From Gammaproteobacteria bacterium (lineage in GTDB: Bacteria > Pseudomonadota > Gammaproteobacteria > Steroidobacterales > Steroidobacteraceae), in assembly GCA_025350345.1 (NCBI GenBank), contig JANXYA010000264.1, positions 1 through 7,846 on the forward strand: a stretch of 7,846 nucleotides of DNA. The letters are read 5' to 3'. The notes under the pieces were generated by a model, which had not been told where the DNA came from, searched no databases, and saw nothing but the letters and a program-made list of their open reading frames with translations. The position numbers and the translations under genes were made by a program. Positions 1-4,727 of the stretch are shown piece by piece (the stretch's first letter is position 1; the number at the start of each line of letters is the position of its first letter).

Positions 1-575
1 CGGCGCAGCAGCTCGCCCAGCACGGCGAGCAGCAGCACCGCCAGGGCGCCGAACCAGCCGATCAGCTGGTGGCGAAAGCGCAGCAGACGCGCGTTCTGCC
101 CGGCCAGATCCTCCCCTACGCTGAACACCAGGTCCGCCGAGGCGCCCGGGGCAGCGTCCCATTGCAGGCCGCGACTGAGGAGGCCGACGACCGTGCCGTC
201 GGCCAGGACCTCCCGCGTAAAGCTTGTGCCGCCGGTCACGACGAGGGGTCCGAAGTCCAGCGGCAGCCCGGCGAGCGATGGCGAACTCCACAGCACGTGG
301 CCGCGGGTGTTGCGCACCATCGCGTATTGGCCGGAACGGCGGCGACTCAGGCGTGATTCCGGGTCGAGCACGTGCAGGTCCATGTGCCCCCCTTCGACCA
401 GCTCCGCGGCGGTGACCAGCGCGACGATCTCTTCATCGAGGCGCGAGCGCAGCGCCTGTTCCGCCGACTGCTGAAAGATTCGGTCGAGCGCCAGGATTGT
501 CAGCGCAAAGGACAGCACCAGCGGCACCGCGACGGCGAGGATCAGCTGGCGGCGGACCGACGGCGGGTGGGCCAT
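1..575 (-). CDS. PhoQ-like sensor histidine kinase, N-terminal part (cut by window edge)
   Basis: Only the first 191 codons are present; the HAMP, dimerisation and ATPase domains lie beyond the left edge. The visible part has the layout of an inner-membrane sensor kinase: a basic N-terminus (SVRRQ), a first membrane helix at about residues 10-30 (LILAVAVPLVLSFALTILAL), a periplasmic segment at about 31-168, and a second helix at about 170-190. The segment YAMVRNTRGHVLWSSPSL (84-100) resembles the PhoQ sensor strand that ends in a 'G-x-L-W' motif. The acidic cluster used by enterobacterial PhoQ to bind divalent cations is not evident; the matching stretch reads DAAPGASAD. The ATG at 575-573 is the only ATG, GTG or TTG between the preceding in-frame stop (599-597) and the membrane helix. 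The gene lies 21 bp after the response regulator, in the same operon, and presumably phosphorylates it. The kinase identity is inferred from topology and neighbour, as no catalytic domain is visible. Confidence 0.85.
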   Translation of the reverse strand, partial: MAHPPSVRRQLILAVAVPLVLSFALTILALDRIFQQSAEQALRSRLDEEIVALVTAAELVEGGHMDLHVLDPESRLSRRRSGQYAMVRNTRGHVLWSSPSLAGLPLDFGPLVVTGGTSFTREVLADGTVVGLLSRGLQWDAAPGASADLVFSVGEDLAGQNARLLRFRHQLIGWFGALAVLLLAVLGELLR

Positions 576-596
576 GTGCCTAAGGAGCGGCCGCGA

Positions 597-1286
597 CTAG
601 GAGGCCGCGGTGCTGCGCGGCAGGGTGATGCGATAGCCGCGCCCACGCAGTGTCTCGATGGGCTTGATCTCGTCCTCGGGATCGAGCTTGCGCCGCAACC
701 GCGCGATCAGCACCTCGATGACGTTGCTGTCGCGCTCGAAATCCTGTTCGTACAGTTTCTCCGTCAGCTCGGCCTTTGAGATGACTTCGCCCGCGTGCAG
801 CATCAGGTGCTCGAGCAGGCGATATTCAAAGCTGGTGAGCTCCACCGGGTTGCCACGCACGGCGACTGCCTGGGCCCGGGTGTCGAGCACGAGCGGATCA
901 CAGTGCAGGAGCGGCGTGGTCCAGCCGCTCGAACGGCGCAGCAGCGCCGCCAGGCGCGCCTGCAACTCGCCGATGTGAAAAGGCTTGGCGAGGTAGTCAT
1001 CGGCACCGGCACTCAGTCCTTCCACCTTGTCCTGCCAGCGATCGCGCGCCGTGAGCACCAGCACGCCATAGCTCTTGCCCGCGGCGCGCAGCCGGCGGAT
1101 TACCTCCAGCCCCGGGAGTTTCGGCAGGCCCAGGTCCACGATGGCCACGTCGATGGGAAACTCGAGGGCGGCGTACAGCCCCTCCTCGCCGTCAGCGGCC
1201 GTATCAACCGCGTGACCCGCAGCACTGAGGTCGGCCTTCAGCGAGTTGCGCAGCGCCGTCTCATCCTCCACGACCAGTACGCGCAT
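597..1286 (-). CDS. PhoP-like OmpR-family response regulator (229 aa)
   Basis: This is a two-domain transcription regulator. The receiver domain (about 1-118) has the acidic pair E7/D8, phospho-acceptor D51 in IVDLGLP, T79 in LVLTAR and K101 in KPFH. The winged-helix DNA-binding domain (about 125-225) has LTSFEYRLLEHL and the recognition-helix and wing region DSNVIEVLIARLRRKL...RGRGYRI. The stretches TARDRWQDKVEGLSAGADDY and KPFH match the PhoP subgroup well, so I call it PhoP-like; it could be another member of the PepSY-associated branch. An ATG at 1286-1284 gives a protein starting MRVLVVEDE. The reading frame is open 17 codons further upstream, but that extension lies inside the PepSY gene and has no receiver homology. 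Its A is shared with the PepSY stop (TGATG), so the two are probably translationally coupled. It is expected to be phosphorylated by the kinase encoded immediately downstream and to bind the GTTCAG-N5-GTTCAG repeat upstream of the operon. Confidence 0.95.
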   Translation of the reverse strand: MRVLVVEDETALRNSLKADLSAAGHAVDTAADGEEGLYAALEFPIDVAIVDLGLPKLPGLEVIRRLRAAGKSYGVLVLTARDRWQDKVEGLSAGADDYLAKPFHIGELQARLAALLRRSSGWTTPLLHCDPLVLDTRAQAVAVRGNPVELTSFEYRLLEHLMLHAGEVISKAELTEKLYEQDFERDSNVIEVLIARLRRKLDPEDEIKPIETLRGRGYRITLPRSTAAS

Positions 1287-1615
1287 CAGGCCCCCGACAG
1301 GACCTGGCCCGTCGTCGCGTCGATGACGAGATTCCACACGCGCTGCGCGGACAGCAGGCGCAGTTCGAGTGCCGGCCGGCCGTTGACCGTGGTCTCCGTG
1401 ACGCGCACGACCTTGGCATTGAAACGCTTCTGCACGGCTTCGATGACCCGCTCGCGCTGGCCACTACCGTTATCGGCCAGGACGATCGCGTAGACGGTTC
1501 CTGGCATTGCCGCAGCCACAAGGTTGGCGCGCGCGCCGGCCGCCGAAGCGGCCACGACGGCCAGGCCGGCCAGCAGCCCCGTTGCCCAGCTCAGAGGCCC
1601 ATGCTTGCGGATCAT
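1286..1615 (-). CDS. Small exported PepSY-domain protein (109 aa)
   Basis: The protein opens with a likely Sec signal peptide: a basic start (MIRKHG), a hydrophobic core at about residues 10-25 (TGLLAGLAVVAASAA) and an ARA-like cleavage site near residue 30. The mature part has one PepSY-like repeat, about residues 55-108: an amphipathic helix (RERVIEAVQKRFNAKVVRV), the strand ALELRLLSA and the ending VWNLVIDATTGQVLSG. PepSY domains are periplasmic or membrane-linked modules often encoded just before PhoPQ-like pairs, so a role in modulating the sensor kinase is plausible but unproven. I chose the ATG at 1615 because GGGAG lies 5 bases upstream and the signal peptide then begins properly. A longer frame exists from a TTG at 1654, but that codon sits inside a tandem repeat and only adds a non-signal extension. 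It is the first gene of the PepSY, regulator, kinase operon. Confidence 0.88.
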   Translation of the reverse strand: MIRKHGPLSWATGLLAGLAVVAASAAGARANLVAAAMPGTVYAIVLADNGSGQRERVIEAVQKRFNAKVVRVTETTVNGRPALELRLLSAQRVWNLVIDATTGQVLSGA

Positions 1616-1644
1616 GCCTGCTCCCAGTGGCGGCAGCGCGTGTT

Positions 1645-1666
1645 CATGCTTCAAGCATGCTTCAAG
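1645..1666. repeat. Perfect 11-bp tandem repeat, possible second response-regulator site
   Basis: CATGCTTCAAG occurs twice in direct succession (1645-1655 and 1656-1666), so the repeat period is one helical turn, as in OmpR/PhoP-family operators. On the plus strand it contains TTCAAG-N5-TTCAAG, one base per half-site away from TTCAGG-N5-TTCAGG found at 1782-1799 on the opposite strand. A perfect 10-bp palindrome AAGCATGCTT (1653-1662) spans the junction. It lies 29 bp upstream of the PepSY ATG, within the predicted leader. No -10 box follows at the usual distance in either direction, so a regulatory role is inference only. Confidence 0.5.
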
Positions 1667-1686
1667 TGCGCGCGGAGCGCAGCATC

Positions 1687-1719
1687 TTAGACCGCGAGCC
1701 GGGTGGTCTTGCTGAACAT
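1687..1719 (-). CDS. Possible 10-codon leader ORF (MFSKTTRLAV)
   Basis: A short reading frame ATG...TAA encodes MFSKTTRLAV inside the predicted leader of the PepSY-regulator-kinase operon. It is preceded by GAGGAG about 7 bases before its ATG, the strongest Shine-Dalgarno-like sequence in the window. It lies 71 bp upstream of the PepSY start. It could be a regulatory leader peptide, as known for some PhoP-controlled genes such as mgtA, or the remnant of a longer gene, or chance. There is no comparative or codon-use evidence at this length. Confidence 0.3.
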   Translation of the reverse strand: MFSKTTRLAV

Positions 1720-1740
1720 GGCTCGCTCCTCGTCTCCCTC

Positions 1741-1755
1741 GGGCACCATTTGCCC
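1741..1755 (-). other. Small perfect hairpin near the predicted 5' end of the PepSY operon mRNA
   Basis: The minus strand reads GGGCA-AATGG-TGCCC, a perfect 5-bp stem with a 5-base loop, starting within a few bases of the transcript start predicted from the TAGCAT box. It has no T-run after it, so it is not a terminator. It may protect the 5' end or be incidental. Confidence 0.35.
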
Positions 1756-1765
1756 ATGGCTGAGG

Positions 1766-1771
1766 ATGCTA
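1766..1771 (-). promoter_or_regulatory. -10 box of the PepSY-regulator-kinase operon promoter
   Basis: The minus strand has TAGCAT, which matches the four most conserved positions of TATAAT. It begins exactly 11 bases after the second GTTCAG half-site, the distance seen at PhoP-activated promoters where the box replaces the -35 element. Transcription would start near 1759-1757 and give a leader of about 140 bases before the PepSY ATG at 1615. Confidence 0.55.
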
Positions 1772-1781
1772 CGGGAGTGCG

Positions 1782-1799
1782 CCTGAACGACCCCTGAAC
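1782..1799 (-). promoter_or_regulatory. PhoP-type operator: GTTCAG-N5-GTTCAG direct repeat
   Basis: On the minus strand the heptamer GTTCAGG occurs twice with an 11-bp period. As hexamers this is GTTCAG-N5-GTTCAG, the arrangement of the PhoP box (classically GTTTA-like half-sites separated by five bases). It sits just after the mazG stop and immediately upstream of a -10 box, pointing at the PepSY gene. The operon encodes an OmpR/PhoP-family regulator, so positive autoregulation is the simplest reading. The geometry is seen in the sequence; binding by this particular regulator is inferred. Confidence 0.65.
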
Positions 1800-1830
1800 T
1801 GCCTTCATGACGCCAGAAATCCCTTGTGTA

Positions 1831-2628
1831 TCAGCTCTCAGCGCGTTCCTGGGCCTTGACCTCGCGCCACAGCACATCCCATTGCCCGGCGCTCAGTCCA
1901 GCAGCAAGCCAGCCGCGCTGCGCGATGAGCGCTTCCATCGCCGCAAACCGCCGCTCGAACTTGTGGTTGGCGCCGCGCAGCGCCGCTTCGGGGTCCACGT
2001 GCCGGTGCCGGGCCCAATTGACGATCGCGAACAGCAGGTCCCCAAACTCCTCCTCCACCGCTTCCCGGTCCTGTTGCACCACCGCGCTCTCGATCTCCTG
2101 CAACTCCTCGGCGATCTTGGCCCGCACGGCCTGCGCATCGCTCCAGTCAAACCCGACGCGCGCCGCGCGACGGCTGATCTTGGCCGCCCGGGCCAATGCC
2201 GGCAGGGCGAGCGGCACGCCCGCCAATGCACCGAGTACACCCGCCGCGGCGCGCTCGGCGGCCTTGTGCGAATCCCAGGCCTTCGCCAGATCCACCGCAT
2301 CGCCGCCCTCGCCCCCGAACACATGCGGGTGCCGCCGGACCAGCTTCTCATGCACCGTGGCGGCCACGGCGCCGAAATCAAACCAGCCGCGCTCGAGGCC
2401 AAGCTGCGCCAGGAACACCACCTGGAACAGCAGGTCACCGAGTTCGTCGCGGATCCTGCCCGGTTCAGCGCTGCCGATGGCATCGGCCAGCTCGTAGGCT
2501 TCCTCGATGGTGTGTGGCGCGATGCTCGCGAAAGTCTGCTCACGATCCCAGGGGCAGCCGCGCTGCGGGTCGCGCAATTGCGCCATCAGGCGCAGCAGCG
2601 CCTCCAATCGCTCCGCGGCCTCGCTCAT
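1831..2628 (-). CDS. mazG: MazG nucleoside triphosphate pyrophosphohydrolase (265 aa)
   Basis: MazG hydrolyses NTPs and dNTPs to the monophosphate and pyrophosphate; in E. coli it lowers non-canonical nucleotides and affects ppGpp levels. The protein has two tandem MazG helical domains. The first carries the metal-binding pattern EEAYE (E42, E43, E46) with E62 and D65 (ELGD), then KLVRRHPHVFG (95-105) and AWDSHKAAER (117-126). The second carries EELQE (E174, E175, E178) with E194 and D197 (EFGD). The length is close to the E. coli protein of about 263 residues. The ATG at 2628 overlaps the stop of the upstream Nudix gene by 4 bp (ATGA), indicating translational coupling; a longer open frame to 2652 would overlap that gene further and adds no homology. 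No clear terminator follows before the next operon's promoter, so read-through into it is possible. Confidence 0.96.
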   Translation of the reverse strand: MSEAAERLEALLRLMAQLRDPQRGCPWDREQTFASIAPHTIEEAYELADAIGSAEPGRIRDELGDLLFQVVFLAQLGLERGWFDFGAVAATVHEKLVRRHPHVFGGEGGDAVDLAKAWDSHKAAERAAAGVLGALAGVPLALPALARAAKISRRAARVGFDWSDAQAVRAKIAEELQEIESAVVQQDREAVEEEFGDLLFAIVNWARHRHVDPEAALRGANHKFERRFAAMEALIAQRGWLAAGLSAGQWDVLWREVKAQERAES

Positions 2629-3215
2629 GCCGCGCCCCGCAGCGCTGCACACAGTGCCTGCAGGATGGCCGCCGTGGCACCCCAGATGAGGCGGCCCTCA
2701 AAGTGCAGATCGTCCAGGACGACCTCCACGCCGTGAAGCACGCGCCGGGTCGGCTGGAAGTTCTGCGGGTCATAGGGGATTTCGAGTGGCATCTCAAATA
2801 CCTCGGCCACTTCCGCCTCATCCACGCGCAGCGTGAATCCCGGACTGATCAGCGCCACCACCGGCGTGATGCGAAATCCGGTCCGCACCACGTAATCGGG
2901 CAGGTACCCGAGCGGCTCGATGTAGCGATCGTCGATGCCGATCTCCTCGCGCGTCTCGCGCAGCGCGGCGGCGAGCACACCGAGGTCCGCGGGTTCGATG
3001 CGACCGCCCGGGAAACTGATCTGGCCGGCGTGCTGGCGCAGGTGTCCCGCGCGGGTGGTCAGGAGCACAGTGGGTGCTTCCGCCCGCTCGACGATGGGCA
3101 GCAGCACGGCGGCCGGCTGCGGCCCGGGGTGCGAGAGCAGTGGGTGCTCATCGGGCCGGGCGGACAGCGCGCGGCGCAAGCGCGATCGCCAGTCAGCGGG
3201 AAGTCCCGCTGCCAT
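2625..3215 (-). CDS. nudL: CoA pyrophosphatase, Nudix hydrolase of the NudL/YeaB type (196 aa)
   Basis: This Nudix family member is likely to hydrolyse coenzyme A or its oxidised or acylated forms to 3',5'-ADP and 4'-phosphopantetheine. The CoA-specific extension LLTTRAGHLRQHAGQ (residues 51-65) runs directly into SFPGGR and the Nudix box, whose catalytic core is REtrEEiGI at 86-94 (E87, E90, E91 for metal). The long spacing between GG and REUXEE is the same as in NudL rather than in the canonical box. I chose the ATG at 3215, which gives about the length of E. coli NudL; the frame extends to a TTG at 3236 with no better ribosome site. It sits 27 bp after fumC and overlaps mazG by 4 bp, in the same direction. 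Pairing with mazG suggests a shared nucleotide and cofactor clean-up unit. The CoA specificity is inferred from the signature. Confidence 0.9.
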   Translation of the reverse strand: MAAGLPADWRSRLRRALSARPDEHPLLSHPGPQPAAVLLPIVERAEAPTVLLTTRAGHLRQHAGQISFPGGRIEPADLGVLAAALRETREEIGIDDRYIEPLGYLPDYVVRTGFRITPVVALISPGFTLRVDEAEVAEVFEMPLEIPYDPQNFQPTRRVLHGVEVVLDDLHFEGRLIWGATAAILQALCAALRGAA

Positions 3216-3242
3216 CGAGTGTCCCGCCCCAACCAACGCCGG

Positions 3243-4646
3243 TCAACCGCCGCCGCTGCCGCCGCCCTTGATGCCCCCCGCCGTCAGTTCGGCCGGGTCG
3301 AGCAGTCGGGCGAGCTGCTCCGCGCTGAGGTCGGTCATCGCGGCCGCCACTTCCCGGATCGGCTTGCCTTCGGCGTAGGCGCGCTTGGCAATGGCCGCGC
3401 CCTTCTCGTAGCCGATGACCGGGTTGAGCGCCGTCACCAGAATCGGATTGCGCTCGAGCGCCTCGGCCAGCCGCTCTTCATTCACCTTGAACCCGGCAAT
3501 AGCCGTGTCGGCCAGCAGCCGCGAGGCGTTGGCCAGCAAGCGGATGCTCTCGAGCAGGTTCCAGGCGATGAGCGGCAGCATGACGTTGAGCTGGAAGTTG
3601 CCGGACTGGCCCGCGATCGTGATCGCCGCATCGTTGCCGATGACCTCGGCGGCCACCATGGCGGTGGCCTCGGGAATCACCGGGTTGACCTTGCCCGGCA
3701 TGATGCTGCTCCCGGGCTGCAGGGCCGGCAAGGCGATCTCACCGAGCCCCGCGAGTGGCCCGCTGTTCATCCAGCGCAGGTCATTGGCAATCTTCATCAG
3801 GCCGACCGCCAGCACCTTGAGCTGGCCCGACAGCTCGACCGCGGCATCCTGCGCCGACAGCGATTCGAAGAAGTTGCGGTTCGGTATGAACGCGATACCC
3901 GTCAGTGCCGCCAGCGCGCGACAGAACTCCGTGCCGAAGCGCGGATGTGCGTTGATGCCGGTGCCCACCGCCGTGCCGCCCTGCGCCAGGCACAGGAGCC
4001 GCGGCTCCACTGCGCGCAGCCGCGCCACGCCGTTCTCGATCTGCGTACGCCAGCCCGACAGTTCCTGGGCGAGGGTGACCGGCATGGCATCCATCAGGTG
4101 CGTGCGGCCGGTCTTGACCACGGCAGAGCATTCGGCCTCACGTGCGCCGATCACCGCCGCCAGGTGTTCGAGCGAGGGCAGCAGCTGCTCGCGCAGCAAC
4201 AGTTCGGCACTGACGTGGATGGCAGTGGGGATCACATCGTTGCTGCTCTGGCACATGTTGACGTGATCGTTCGGATGCACCGTGGGCGCCGTGCGCGCCG
4301 CCAGGTGCGCAATCACCTCGTTGGCGTTCATGTTGGTGCTGGTGCCCGATCCGGTCTGGAATACGTCGATCGGAAAGTGATCGTCATGGGTCCCGGCCGC
4401 CACTTCCGCCGCCGCCGCCGCAATGGCCGCGGACAGCGCCGGATCGAGCAGTCCGAGGCTGGTATTGGCCGTCGCCGCGGCCTGCTTGATCAGTGCCACG
4501 GCGCGAATGAACGAGCGCGGCAGGCGCCGGCCACTGATCGGGAAGTTGTTCACCGCCCGCTGGGTCTGCGCTCCCCAGAGGGCGTCGGAGGGCACCTTGA
4601 GCTCACCCATGCTGTCACGCTCGATCCGGAATTCACTCGGCTTCAT
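3243..4646 (-). CDS. fumC: Class II fumarate hydratase FumC (467 aa)
   Basis: This enzyme interconverts fumarate and L-malate in the citric acid cycle; it is the oxygen-stable, iron-independent homotetramer type. Family landmarks are in order: ALWGAQTQRAVNNFPISG (22-39), TGSGTSTNMNANEV (98-111), the histidine loop TGRTHLMDAMP with H183 (E. coli H188), AQGGTAVGTGIN (221-232) and the superfamily signature GSSIMPGKVNP at 312-322 with catalytic S313 (E. coli S318). The length equals the usual class II size. The ATG at 4646 has GGGAG and GTGGG just upstream. The C-terminus ends in an unusual glycine-rich tail (GGIKGGGSGGG). Aspartase is a related alternative, but the motifs fit FumC better. It is the first gene of the leftward fumC, nudL, mazG run and is divergent from purB. 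Confidence 0.97.
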   Translation of the reverse strand: MKPSEFRIERDSMGELKVPSDALWGAQTQRAVNNFPISGRRLPRSFIRAVALIKQAAATANTSLGLLDPALSAAIAAAAAEVAAGTHDDHFPIDVFQTGSGTSTNMNANEVIAHLAARTAPTVHPNDHVNMCQSSNDVIPTAIHVSAELLLREQLLPSLEHLAAVIGAREAECSAVVKTGRTHLMDAMPVTLAQELSGWRTQIENGVARLRAVEPRLLCLAQGGTAVGTGINAHPRFGTEFCRALAALTGIAFIPNRNFFESLSAQDAAVELSGQLKVLAVGLMKIANDLRWMNSGPLAGLGEIALPALQPGSSIMPGKVNPVIPEATAMVAAEVIGNDAAITIAGQSGNFQLNVMLPLIAWNLLESIRLLANASRLLADTAIAGFKVNEERLAEALERNPILVTALNPVIGYEKGAAIAKRAYAEGKPIREVAAAMTDLSAEQLARLLDPAELTAGGIKGGGSGGG

Positions 4647-4690
4647 CCCACTTGACTCCCGGCAGGCGCTCCGAAGGCCGGCGCTTGCGC

Positions 4691-4696
4691 TACAAT
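4691..4696 (+). promoter_or_regulatory. Candidate -10 box of purB
   Basis: TACAAT (5 of 6 matches to TATAAT) lies 31 bp before the purB ATG, preceded by GC as in GCTACAAT. The predicted start is about 4703, giving a leader of about 25 bases with no recognisable Shine-Dalgarno sequence. No good -35 hexamer is found at 16-18 bp spacing. Confidence 0.5.
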
Positions 4697-4700
4697 TGCG

Positions 4701-4706
4701 ATTCTA
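4701..4706 (-). promoter_or_regulatory. Candidate -10 box of fumC
   Basis: The minus strand reads TAGAAT (5 of 6 matches to TATAAT), 54 bp before the fumC ATG. The -35 position would fall around the purB start codon and is not a good match. It sits 4 bp beyond the purB -10 box, so the two polymerase footprints would overlap. Confidence 0.4.
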
Positions 4707-4727
4707 ACCTCGCGCGTTGCCCACTGC

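Noticed and set aside
1286..1654. Longer PepSY protein starting upstream at 1654
   Set aside because: The codon is TTG inside the tandem repeat and lacks a ribosome site; the ATG at 1615 has GGGAG at 5 bases and places a proper signal peptide at the N-terminus.
1685..1711. AGACC...GGTCT inverted repeat as a terminator between mazG and the PepSY operon
   Set aside because: The stem is only 5 bp with an 11-base loop, lacks a T-run, lies inside the predicted leader and overlaps the short leader ORF.
1807..2736. Plus-strand open frame of 309 codons opposite mazG
   Set aside because: It is a shadow of mazG, with no family motifs, no ribosome site and codon use typical of an antisense frame.
2196..4655. 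Very long open frame (819 codons) on the plus strand opposite nudL and fumC
   Set aside because: It is antisense to two genes with complete, catalytically intact motifs; its translation is low-complexity R/H/Q/A-rich with no recognisable domain, as expected from stop-poor antisense frames in high-GC DNA.
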